Source of the DNA: Desulfovibrionaceae bacterium
Lineage (GTDB): Bacteria > Desulfobacterota > Desulfovibrionia > Desulfovibrionales > Desulfovibrionaceae
Assembly (NCBI GenBank): GCA_030539415.1
Contig: JAUNSE010000074.1
Location: 1 to 8,146 of the forward strand
Direction: 5' to 3'
DNA length: 8,146 nt
Shown here: positions 1-6,910 of the stretch, one piece after another
Layout of the letters: the number at the start of each line of letters is the position of its first letter
Numbering within the stretch: position 1 is the first letter of the stretch
The notes under the pieces: model-generated
Databases searched by the model: none
The model's input: the letters and a program-made list of their open reading frames with translations, nothing else
What the model was told of the DNA's origin: nothing
Made by a program: the position numbers and the translations under genes

Positions 1-1335
1 CATTTCCAGCGCACCGACCTGCGCACCGAGGCCCTGCTGGCCGGCCTGGCCGAAGCCGGCCGTCCCTGGTTCTGGGGCGTGAACGCACTTGAATGGGACA
101 GCGGCTCGCTCGCCGCCGGCACGGTGCAGCCGGCCTCGCTCAGCGTGATTTTCCCGGGCTCGGGCATCGAGATGTCCTGCCCGGGCAATGCCGTCTGCGC
201 CGGACGCCTCGCGCCCGAAAGCCTCAAGGCCGGCGAGACGCTGGACGTGTGGCACGGGCTCGCCGCCCTGAAGGAGGGCGAGGCCAATGTCACTGTGGCC
301 CAGGACGCCGGCGAGCTGGCCGGAGCCGCAACCAGGCTCTCCATGCTGACCGGCCAGCCCGAGGTCGCCGACGTCTATCAGGAAGGCCCGGCCGCGACGG
401 TGCGCCATCTGCGCTATGTGCTGCAGATTGTCTTCGGCACTGAGCTCGAGGACGCCAGGGACATGAGCCTTCTGCGCGTGGCCAGACTCAAGCGCGCGGC
501 CACCGGCCTGATTGTGGACGAGACCTATGCCGCCCCCTGCCTGCGCCTCGAGAACTCGCCGGTGCTGATGGGGTGCCTGCGCGAGGCGCGCGACCGGGTG
601 CTGGTCAAGACCCGCGAGATGGACAGCTACAAGGGCCTTGCCCGCAGGGGCAACATGGGCGAGATGACCACGGTCTTCCTCATCCTGCGCTCGCTCGCCC
701 GCTTCGCCCCGCGCCTGCAGCTCATGGCCGACATGCCCGTGGCCGCCCCCTGGGAAGGCTATCTGCTGCTGCGCGAGCTTCTGGCCGAGCTCTCCGTCTT
801 CTCCACCCATCTCAACCCGCTGGGCGAGGACGCCGGCGGGCGGAGCCATCTCGAGCCCTACCGGCACGACGATCCGGCTCCCTCCTACCGCAGCCTGGTC
901 AGCGCCATCATCCTGCTTCTGGACGCCCTGTCCACCGGCCCGCGCTACATGATCCGCTTCGAGCAGGGCCCGGACTTCCAGCAGGTGCGCCTGGCTCCGC
1001 ATATTTTCGACAATCCCTCGGGCAGGAACGACTACTGGATCAGCCTGCGCTCCGAACAGCTCAATCTCAGGGAGAACGCGGCCAGCGTGGCCATGGCGAA
1101 ATTCTCGCCGTCCGGAGAGATCGGCACCATCATCGCCCGCGCCCTGCCCGGCCTGCCCTGCACCCTGGACGATCAGCCGCCCATGGGCCTGCCGCGCAGA
1201 AACGGCACCATCTACCTGCATCTGCACACGGACTCCCCGCTCTGGGGCAAGGTGCGCATGCAGGGCGGCATCTCCCTCTCCTGGGAGGGCATGCCCGATG
1301 ATCTCGAGGCCTACTTCATTGTCCTGGAGGCCTGA
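1..1335 (+). CDS. tssK: TssK, T6SS baseplate/membrane-complex connector (5' end cut by window edge)
   Basis: TssK is a cytoplasmic trimer that connects the T6SS baseplate to the TssL/TssM membrane complex. The frame is open from base 1, giving 444 visible residues. It begins HFQRTD, which matches the conserved 'QHFQ' stretch that lies about 20 residues after the usual TssK start, so the true start is off the left edge. The GTG at 79 lies inside this conserved N-terminal domain and is not a likely start. Family landmarks follow in order: a segment ending in 'ENSPVLMGCLREARDRVL' (about residues 184-201, the start of the central helical bundle), 'EPYRHDDPAPSYRSL' (about 285-299, the family's HDD-type signature), and 'FEQGPDFQQVRLAP' (about 320-333) in the C-terminal domain that binds the membrane complex. 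The total would be about 465 residues, close to the usual ~450. The stop overlaps the tssL start by one base (TGATG), which implies translational coupling. Confidence 0.95.
   Translation, partial: HFQRTDLRTEALLAGLAEAGRPWFWGVNALEWDSGSLAAGTVQPASLSVIFPGSGIEMSCPGNAVCAGRLAPESLKAGETLDVWHGLAALKEGEANVTVAQDAGELAGAATRLSMLTGQPEVADVYQEGPAATVRHLRYVLQIVFGTELEDARDMSLLRVARLKRAATGLIVDETYAAPCLRLENSPVLMGCLREARDRVLVKTREMDSYKGLARRGNMGEMTTVFLILRSLARFAPRLQLMADMPVAAPWEGYLLLRELLAELSVFSTHLNPLGEDAGGRSHLEPYRHDDPAPSYRSLVSAIILLLDALSTGPRYMIRFEQGPDFQQVRLAPHIFDNPSGRNDYWISLRSEQLNLRENAASVAMAKFSPSGEIGTIIARALPGLPCTLDDQPPMGLPRRNGTIYLHLHTDSPLWGKVRMQGGISLSWEGMPDDLEAYFIVLEA
1326..1330 (+). promoter_or_regulatory. Ribosome binding site for tssL inside the end of tssK
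   Basis: GGAGG lies in the last codons of tssK, four bases before the ATG at 1335. It supports that start and indicates translation coupled to tssK. Confidence 0.7.
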
Positions 1336-2312
1336 TGAAGCTTTTCCAAGCCTATATGCCGCCCGTTGTTTTCGCGGCACTGTTCAGGGACACGCCATCC
1401 CTTGCGGATCGCCCCTTTGAAACGGTTCGCGGCGATGTGGAGAGGCTTCTTCTCGAGGCCGAGGCGCAGTGCGCCGACATCCCGGCCGAAGGCCGCCGCG
1501 AGGCGCTCTTCGCCGTCTGCGCCTTCGTGGACGAGGCCCTGCTCACAAGCAGCTGGCAGTCCAGGGGCAGATGGGCCAGGGAAACGCTGCAGCGCACCCG
1601 CTTCGGCACTGTCAACGCGGGCATCGAATTCTATGACTATGTCCGCGCCCTGCTTGGCGCGGAGAGCGGCCCCGCGGCGTTCGCCGGCGCCGCCCCGGAT
1701 TTTGCCGCCGGGGAGACCGGCGGGGCGGCGGGAATCCCCGCTTCCTCCGCGGCCGTGGATCTGACCCTGATGCTGAAGGAGCCCGCCCGGGGCGCAGGTG
1801 CCGCGGACATCGGGAGCGCCGGGCGCGGCACGGATGCGCGGACCAAGCCCTCCGGCCTGCCGCTCGGCACATCGCTGGATCTCGCGGGCCATGCGGGCGG
1901 ACGAGCCGGCAGTGCCGCAGCCGCCCGCGGCCGCAAGGACGGACAGAGCGGAAAGGGCTGCCAGGATTCCTGGCAGGAGGATGCTCTCGGCCTCTACGGA
2001 GCCTGCATGAGCATGGGCTTCAAGGGACGCTATTACGATGCCTCCGAACGCGAGGCGCTGTTCACCCTGGCCCTGTCCAGCCTCGAGAAGGCGGCCGGCA
2101 GCCGGGTGTATCCCGGGCAGAGGCAGTTCACGCCGGAATCCTACTACATGCCCGAGCGCGATGTCGTGCGCCGCGGCACGCCGTGGGCAGTCCGCCTGCC
2201 CCTTCTGCTCGTTCCCGCCGCCGTCACGCTGCTGATTTACGCGGCCTACGACCACGTGTTCTCCACCTACGTCAACCACTGGCTGGCCGCCATCGAAAAC
2301 GGACTGCTCTGA
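1335..2312 (+). CDS. tssL: TssL, DotU-family T6SS inner-membrane protein with a long internal insertion
   Basis: TssL is the tail-anchored inner-membrane partner of TssM and docks the TssK/baseplate assembly from the cytoplasm. The 325-residue product has both halves of the DotU fold. The first contains 'AVCAFVDEALL' and a following Trp (about residues 60-74), then 'GIEFYDYVRALL' (96-107). The second contains 'ALGLYGACMSMGFKGRYY' (217-234), the family's cLSLGFeGrY signature. One hydrophobic segment (about 284-304) sits near the C-terminus, leaving about 20 residues in the periplasm, so there is no fused OmpA-like peptidoglycan-binding domain. Unusually, about residues 110-214 between the two halves are Ala/Gly/Arg-rich low-complexity sequence; the two signatures are normally separated by only a short link. 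The frame stays open and both flanks are in the same frame, so this looks like a real insertion or linker and not a frameshift. The ATG overlaps the tssK stop and has a good Shine-Dalgarno. Confidence 0.95.
   Translation: MKLFQAYMPPVVFAALFRDTPSLADRPFETVRGDVERLLLEAEAQCADIPAEGRREALFAVCAFVDEALLTSSWQSRGRWARETLQRTRFGTVNAGIEFYDYVRALLGAESGPAAFAGAAPDFAAGETGGAAGIPASSAAVDLTLMLKEPARGAGAADIGSAGRGTDARTKPSGLPLGTSLDLAGHAGGRAGSAAAARGRKDGQSGKGCQDSWQEDALGLYGACMSMGFKGRYYDASEREALFTLALSSLEKAAGSRVYPGQRQFTPESYYMPERDVVRRGTPWAVRLPLLLVPAAVTLLIYAAYDHVFSTYVNHWLAAIENGLL
1688..1730 (+). repeat. 10-bp perfect inverted repeat inside the tssL insertion
   Basis: Arms at 1688-1697 (CGCCGCCCCG) and 1721-1730 (CGGGGCGGCG) are exact reverse complements around a 23-base loop. 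The repeat lies in the very GC-rich DNA encoding the low-complexity insertion of TssL. No T-run follows and it is inside a gene, so it is not a terminator. It may be a chance product of base composition. Confidence 0.3.
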
Positions 2313-2403
2313 CGTGCTGAACGGCCGGCGGACGCGCTGAGCTCCGCACAGGCCTTTCCGACGTCACTCCCGTTTTTTCCTCAGCTCTGCCCCCGGAGAC
2401 TCA
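2313..2403 (+). other. 91-base tssL-tssM intergenic gap
   Basis: This is the only loose junction in the operon. It contains a short possible stem (GCGGA at 2328-2332 with TCCGC at 2343-2347, 10-base loop), a distant GCTGAG/CTCAGC pair (2336-2341 and 2380-2385), and a T6 run at 2373-2378. The T-run does not directly follow the short stem, so this is not a standard intrinsic terminator. No convincing sigma-70 or sigma-54 promoter is seen. It could hold an internal promoter or leader structure, but nothing proves this. Confidence 0.35.
2395..2398 (+). promoter_or_regulatory. Ribosome binding site for tssM
   Basis: GGAG lies five bases before the ATG at 2404. It fixes the tssM start directly before its first membrane segment. 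Confidence 0.65.
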
Positions 2404-5400
2404 ATGAACAAGTTTCTTGGCTTCATACTGCGCATTCTGCTGCTTGTCCTGGTGCTGGCCCTTTTCGGCGTCGGCGGCTGGGCTCTGCACACCTACATGC
2501 AGTGGGCCTGGTGGGATGTGGGCGCTCTGGGTCTGGGGCTGCTGGCCTTCATCATACTCTGCCTCGTGGGACGCCATCTCTACTACCGCCACCGCGAGGA
2601 GCGCTTCATCCGCAAGATGGTGGAGCATGACCGCCCCCGTCTCGCCGCCGAGGACGAGGATCTGCGCCTGGCCGAGCTGAAGGACCGCTGGCGCCGCGGC
2701 GTGGACACACTGCGGCACTCCTCGCTGGCCCGCGGCGGCAACGCCATCTACTCCCTGCCCTGGTTCATGGTGCTGGGCGAATCCGGCTCGGGCAAGTCCA
2801 CCGCCATCTCCCACGCCAGGCTGGCCTCCGGCGGCACCTCCGCCGATTCCATGCCGAAGATCACCTCCACCCGCAACTGCGACTGGTGGTTCTTCGAGAA
2901 GGCCGTGGTGCTGGATACGGCCGGACGCTATGCCGTGCCCGTCAACGAGGCGAGCGACACCCGCGAATGGGAGGAGTTCGTCCGCCTTCTGGCAGCCCAC
3001 AGGCGCAAGGAGCCGCTGAACGGCCTCATTCTCACGCTGTCCACCGAGCAGCTCGAACGCGGGGAGACGGCTGTCTCCGACTACGGACGCTGCCTGCGCC
3101 AGCGCATCAACACGCTTTCCCGCGCCATGGGCGCGAGCTTCCCCGTGTACGTGCTGGTCACCAAGATGGACCGCGTCATGGGCCTGACCGATCTGGCCTC
3201 GCTCATGAGCCCCGAGGAATGCCGTCAGGCCCTGGGGCTCCTGCACAGGGAGAACAGTGCCAGAAAGGGCGCCGGCGACAACATGTCCTTCCTCGAGCAG
3301 GCGCTCGCGCACGTGCATCAGCGCCTGCATGACCTGACCATGCTCTTCGCCGTGGAGTCGCGCTCGGCCAGTTCCCACGCGGCCCTGCTCCCCGAGGAGA
3401 TGACGCGTCTTTATCCGGGCATCCGGGCCTTTGCCAGAGCGGTCTTCTCGCCGAGCGCCTACGGCGACACGCCGACGCTGCGCGGCATCTTCTTCGGCAG
3501 CGGCCGTCAGGAGGGTTCGGTCCATTCCCGCCTGCTGACCGGACTGGAGACCTTCCGCGACTGCTCCTGGAACCTCCCGGGCACGAGCAACGCCATCTTC
3601 CTCAGCGATTTCTTCTCCTCCATTCTGCCGCGCGAGCGCTGGCTCGGCTTCATCAGCGACCGCTGGCTCACCCGCCTGAGCTTCAGGCGCCATGTTCCCT
3701 ACATGGCCTGGCTGTGCTTCCTGATGATTCTGTGCGGCTACTTCTCCGTCTCCTTCATCACGCGCATGACCGAGCTCAAGGGGGCGCAGCAGCACATTCC
3801 CTCGGCCGTGGCCTTGGACGGCAATCTCAACAGCAGGGTCAGAAGCCTGAGTCTCGCGGCCGACACCATCTCCGGCTTCGAGAAGACGGTCGAGCATCAC
3901 CGCTGGCTTGTTCCCGGCAAGAGCCAGTCCGAGGAAATGCTGGGCAGGCTCCGCCAGCACTACACCGAATGGATGCGCCCGGATCTCGTGAACGTGAACA
4001 CCGAACTCGTGGCCCGGACGCTGCACCAGCTGCCTCCGGATCAGGCCCAGCAGGTGCTGATCACCCTGTGCGACTACCAGTCCTGGGTGTACCGCGCCCT
4101 GGTCAGCGCCAGGGACAAAGCGGCCTTCCCCACGGTCACCGACTCCATGGACAGCCTCAACACGGGCCGGGGGCTCGAGCACATTCTTCCGGCCAGCAGC
4201 ACGGACCTCAACAACAGCTTCACGGCCTACGTCCGCTGGGAGGATCCCCTGGTCCGCGACACGCTCATCTCGCATCAGAGCGCCAGCATCGAGGGCTACA
4301 TGAACATGCTGGGCCGGGACCTGGGCTGGCTCACCACCTGGCTCAACACAAGGCCCGGCATCTCCTCCGTCCGCCTGACCGATTTCTGGCCTGCGGGGGC
4401 CCCCTCGCCCTCCGTGCCTCCGGCCTACACGGCCGAGGGCTTCAGGCGCATGGAAGGGATGCTGTCCGCTCTCGGCAACGCCTCGCAGGACAAGCCCCGC
4501 TTCGCGCAGCTCGAGAAGGAGTACCGCAGCCGCTACGCCGACGCCCTGCGCACCGCGTGGTGGACCTTTGCCGGCGGCTTCGCCCAGGCCCTGCAGGACA
4601 ACGTGCATCCCGAATCCTGGCACAGGCTCGGCGTCAGCATGGCCTCTCCCGACAATCCCTATTTCAATCTCGTGCGCAGGATGAGCGATGTCTTCGCGCT
4701 GGTTGCCGACCAGGGCACGCCCACTCCCATGGACAGCATGCCCGCCCTCTTTGTCGAACTGATGGGCAGGCACGAGCAGGTGCAGCAGCCGGGCACGCTC
4801 CAGACCGCCATCAGCGAGAAGAAGGACGAGCTCACGGCCAAAATCAGCAGGGAGCGGGCCGAGCACATCGCCGTGCGCGACGAGGCGGCCAAGATGTTCG
4901 GCGACTACCTGAACAATCTTGTGCAGCTCGGCAAGGCCACGGACACGGACAGCGAGGCGCTGCTCATGATCGCCACCGGCTACCGGGGCGGCCAGGACGC
5001 GGCCCAGACCGCCGTGGGCCAGGCGCTGCAGACGGCCAACCAGCTGCAGGGCCTGACGGACGCCAACATGCTCGCCAACAGGCAGTTCTGGGACCTCGTC
5101 AAGGGCCCCATCGCCTGGTACACGGTCATGGCCGTCTCCCGCTCGGCCTGCGAGCTCAACGCCCTGTGGAACGCCACCGTGCTGGACGTTGTCAATTCGC
5201 CCGCCTACGGGGCGCAGTGGGAGACCATTCTGGACGAGCAGAGTCCGGTCAACAAGTTTGTCCAGGGCGTCTGCCAGCCCTTCATCAGGCCCACGAGGGA
5301 CGGATGGATGCCGACCTCCTGGCTCGGCATGCGTTATCCGCTTTCCGGGGAGCTGCTTTCCTTCCTTGACCAGGGCATAGACGCCTCGCACAGGGCGAAG

Positions 5401-5979
5401 GAGAAGTACGTGGTGGGCATCACGGCCCAGCCGGTCAATGTGAACGACATGGCCCAGAAGCCGCACCGCGCCCGTCTCCGCCTGGAATGCGGGGACAACA
5501 CGCAGACTCTGGACAACTACAATTACGAGGTGAGCGCCAACTTCACCTGGGAGCCGGCCGTCTGCGGCAGGGTGAGCCTCGAGCTCTCCTTCGGAACCCA
5601 GACCGTGACCACCACCTGGGAGGACGAATGGGCCTTCCAGACCTTCCTGAGAGATTTCTCCGGCGGCGAGGTGCTGCTGACACCCGAGGACTTCCCGGGT
5701 CAGGAGGACCTGCTCAGGGAGATGGACGTCACCGAGATCCGCGTGCGCTACGCGCTGCGCGGAGCCGACGAGGCGCTGATGGCCCAGAAGGAGGCGGGAC
5801 TCCCGCTCCCGTCCGAAGCGGCCTACTGCTCGGCCAGACGGGCCACCACCATGGGCATCAGCGCTCCGCTCACCGGCATGCGGCTTCCCGACATGCCCAG
5901 TCTTGAACTGCCCAAGCCCAGGCCCCAGGCCGCCTCGGCGGGCAAGGCCGACCGCGCCAAGGGAGGGAGGCTCCAGTGA
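2404..5979 (+). CDS. tssM: TssM, IcmF-family T6SS inner-membrane core protein
   Basis: TssM spans the inner membrane and extends across the periplasm as the core of the T6SS membrane complex, binding TssL and, in systems that have it, the TssJ lipoprotein. The 1191 residues are a full family length. Two N-terminal membrane segments (about residues 5-27 and 38-57) are followed by a cytoplasmic NTPase-like domain with Walker A GESGSGKS (125-132), DTAGRY (171-176) as the Walker B/G3-like site, and TKMD (253-256) as a G4-like site. The IcmF-typical 'RGIFFGSGRQEG' (360-371) and 'FFSSILPRERW' (403-413) come next. A third membrane segment lies at about 432-453, after which some 740 residues are periplasmic: first largely helical, then a beta-rich C-terminal domain from about residue 1015 to 1150, and a Pro/Lys-rich tail from about 1158. 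The intact Walker A suggests nucleotide binding, which not all TssM proteins retain. The end overlaps the next gene by four bases. Confidence 0.97.
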   Translation: MNKFLGFILRILLLVLVLALFGVGGWALHTYMQWAWWDVGALGLGLLAFIILCLVGRHLYYRHREERFIRKMVEHDRPRLAAEDEDLRLAELKDRWRRGVDTLRHSSLARGGNAIYSLPWFMVLGESGSGKSTAISHARLASGGTSADSMPKITSTRNCDWWFFEKAVVLDTAGRYAVPVNEASDTREWEEFVRLLAAHRRKEPLNGLILTLSTEQLERGETAVSDYGRCLRQRINTLSRAMGASFPVYVLVTKMDRVMGLTDLASLMSPEECRQALGLLHRENSARKGAGDNMSFLEQALAHVHQRLHDLTMLFAVESRSASSHAALLPEEMTRLYPGIRAFARAVFSPSAYGDTPTLRGIFFGSGRQEGSVHSRLLTGLETFRDCSWNLPGTSNAIFLSDFFSSILPRERWLGFISDRWLTRLSFRRHVPYMAWLCFLMILCGYFSVSFITRMTELKGAQQHIPSAVALDGNLNSRVRSLSLAADTISGFEKTVEHHRWLVPGKSQSEEMLGRLRQHYTEWMRPDLVNVNTELVARTLHQLPPDQAQQVLITLCDYQSWVYRALVSARDKAAFPTVTDSMDSLNTGRGLEHILPASSTDLNNSFTAYVRWEDPLVRDTLISHQSASIEGYMNMLGRDLGWLTTWLNTRPGISSVRLTDFWPAGAPSPSVPPAYTAEGFRRMEGMLSALGNASQDKPRFAQLEKEYRSRYADALRTAWWTFAGGFAQALQDNVHPESWHRLGVSMASPDNPYFNLVRRMSDVFALVADQGTPTPMDSMPALFVELMGRHEQVQQPGTLQTAISEKKDELTAKISRERAEHIAVRDEAAKMFGDYLNNLVQLGKATDTDSEALLMIATGYRGGQDAAQTAVGQALQTANQLQGLTDANMLANRQFWDLVKGPIAWYTVMAVSRSACELNALWNATVLDVVNSPAYGAQWETILDEQSPVNKFVQGVCQPFIRPTRDGWMPTSWLGMRYPLSGELLSFLDQGIDASHRAKEKYVVGITAQPVNVNDMAQKPHRARLRLECGDNTQTLDNYNYEVSANFTWEPAVCGRVSLELSFGTQTVTTTWEDEWAFQTFLRDFSGGEVLLTPEDFPGQEDLLREMDVTEIRVRYALRGADEALMAQKEAGLPLPSEAAYCSARRATTMGISAPLTGMRLPDMPSLELPKPRPQAASAGKADRAKGGRLQ
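5962..5970 (+). promoter_or_regulatory. Doubled Shine-Dalgarno that decides the GTG start at 5976
   Basis: GGAGGGAGG holds two overlapping GGAGG cores, the nearer ending five bases before the GTG at 5976. This strong site inside the end of tssM supports the non-ATG start, which is also needed to include the N-terminal membrane segment. Confidence 0.7.
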
Positions 5980-6593
5980 AACGACCCGGTCCCGCAGTCT
6001 CGGTAATTCCGCTCGTCTATCTGAGCATCTGGCTTGTCTGCGCCGCCCTGGTCTTTGCCGGCAGCATGCATGACAACTGGTTCTGGCTCAGCGCCAGGTC
6101 AATTCCGGTCAGGGATGTCGTGCCGGCCCGCACGGCCGTGCCCGCCGCAAAGCCCGAGCCGGCCGCCCCCCAGGTGCAGGAGGCAACGCCGGTGCCGGTG
6201 CGGAGCATGCGTCCCGAAATCACCAACCCGCGCTTCGAGACCACGCAGCAGGGACTCTCGGCCAGCTTCGACCTCGGCGTGGTGCCGTCGGGCCCCCCGA
6301 CACTGCAGTGGCAGGCCTCTCCCGCAGCCTGGGCCGTCAACGTGCCGGGCAGCTGGAAGGTGAAGGGCAACGCCGAACTGGACATCCCCCACCCCGCCTT
6401 CCGCAGCGTGCTCATCCTGAACAACGGCAAGAGGGCCAAATTCAGATTCTACTACCGCGATCCCAGGCACAGTCAGGGCACGGAACCCGAGGTCAGACTG
6501 ACCGATCGGGGAATAACCATCAGCATTCCGGCTGATCAGACAACCAGCAGGCCCGCTCCCGCGGCGGAGGCTCCTGCGCAACAAACACGCTAG
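5976..6593 (+). CDS. Membrane-anchored periplasmic protein with an AMIN-like domain, T6SS-associated
   Basis: The 205-residue product starts with a positively charged tip (MKR) and one hydrophobic segment (about residues 9-29), predicting a single-pass inner-membrane anchor with the rest in the periplasm. There is no lipobox Cys (Cys22 lies inside the hydrophobic segment in the wrong context), so it is not a TssJ-type lipoprotein. A Pro/Ala-rich linker (about 43-79) leads to a beta-rich domain (about 80-186). Its pattern of a first strand 'ITNPRFET', a strand 'GLSASFDL', a middle 'AWAVNVPG', a conserved-looking Arg in 'FRSVLILN', a strand 'AKFRFYY', and a final 'RGITISIP' resembles the AMIN domain, which targets proteins to peptidoglycan. 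This match is by eye. A Pro/Ala/Gln tail ends the protein. The GTG start overlaps the tssM stop by four bases, which implies coupled expression with TssM. A role in tying the membrane complex to the cell wall is inferred; another accessory role is possible. Confidence 0.82.
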   Translation: MKRPGPAVSVIPLVYLSIWLVCAALVFAGSMHDNWFWLSARSIPVRDVVPARTAVPAAKPEPAAPQVQEATPVPVRSMRPEITNPRFETTQQGLSASFDLGVVPSGPPTLQWQASPAAWAVNVPGSWKVKGNAELDIPHPAFRSVLILNNGKRAKFRFYYRDPRHSQGTEPEVRLTDRGITISIPADQTTSRPAPAAEAPAQQTR

Positions 6594-6607
6594 AAAGGGA
6601 AACAGCC

Positions 6608-6898
6608 ATGAGCAATTCCATCTCCTTCCACGACATGCCCGGCAACATCAAGGTAGAAAACGGCGTTGTCCACATTGATCTGTACGACAAGCAGCCCGGC
6701 AATGCCGCCCAGCCCGGAGAGCAGCCGAGCTACGTCTTCGGCGAGCGCCTGGTGCTTTCCCTGCCCGCCTTTCTGCAGATGTTCCAGATGATGAGCCAGG
6801 TCGCTGCCAAGCTCGAGGCCGAGGGCGTCCTGCGCAGAGTGCCGGGCGACCAGCCCGACGGCAGCGCCCCGGCAGCGGGCGGCACGGCCGCCAACTAG
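6608..6898 (+). CDS. Small protein of unknown function between the membrane-complex genes and vgrG
   Basis: I do not recognise this 96-residue protein. It has no signal peptide or membrane segment and is probably cytoplasmic. The N-terminal part contains a likely beta strand ('GVVHIDLYD', about residues 19-27). The centre contains 'YVFGERLVLSLPAFLQMF' (about 42-59), running into a Met-rich helix with 'QMMSQVAAKLEAEGVLRR' (about 60-77). The C-terminal ~19 residues are Gly/Ala/Pro-rich and probably disordered. A purine-rich Shine-Dalgarno (AAAGGGA, 6594-6600) lies seven bases before the ATG. It follows the previous gene by 14 bases and precedes vgrG by 12, so it is in the same operon. The layout 'strand, then leucine-rich helix ending in a charged Gly' faintly recalls the small DUF3467 family, but this is weak. 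The position just before vgrG would suit a VgrG adaptor, chaperone or baseplate accessory protein; this is only context. Confidence 0.8.
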   Translation: MSNSISFHDMPGNIKVENGVVHIDLYDKQPGNAAQPGEQPSYVFGERLVLSLPAFLQMFQMMSQVAAKLEAEGVLRRVPGDQPDGSAPAAGGTAAN

Positions 6899-6901
6899 GA
6901 G
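6897..6901 (+). promoter_or_regulatory. Ribosome binding site for vgrG
   Basis: AGGAG overlaps the stop codon of the 96-residue gene and lies nine bases before the ATG at 6911. It supports this start and links vgrG translation to the upstream gene. Confidence 0.65.
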
Positions 6902-6910
6902 AGTTGAGAC

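Noticed and set aside
79..81. GTG at 79 as the start of tssK
   Set aside because: The frame is open upstream to base 1 and encodes the conserved HFQ stretch of TssK, so the gene begins outside the window.
1662..1976. Frameshift pair explaining the low-complexity part of TssL
   Set aside because: The DotU motifs on both sides are in the same frame, and the other frames through the stretch show no DotU-like sequence.
1311..2279. 322-codon minus-strand open frame over tssL
   Set aside because: It is antisense to tssL, which has clear DotU signatures and a ribosome binding site; the reverse product shows no family features.
2328..2378. Intrinsic terminator after tssL
   Set aside because: The only nearby stem is 5 bp and ends 25 bases before the T-run, so it does not form a standard terminator, and the operon continues in the same direction.
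3714..5369. 551-codon plus-strand open frame in a second frame of tssM
   Set aside because: It is an Arg/Gly/Ala/His-rich shadow inside the well-supported tssM frame.
2401..5466. 1021-codon open frame on the minus strand
   Set aside because: It lies wholly antisense to tssM, whose motifs are clear. Its translation is rich in His, Gly, Val and Arg with no recognisable domain, as expected for the complement of GC-rich codons.
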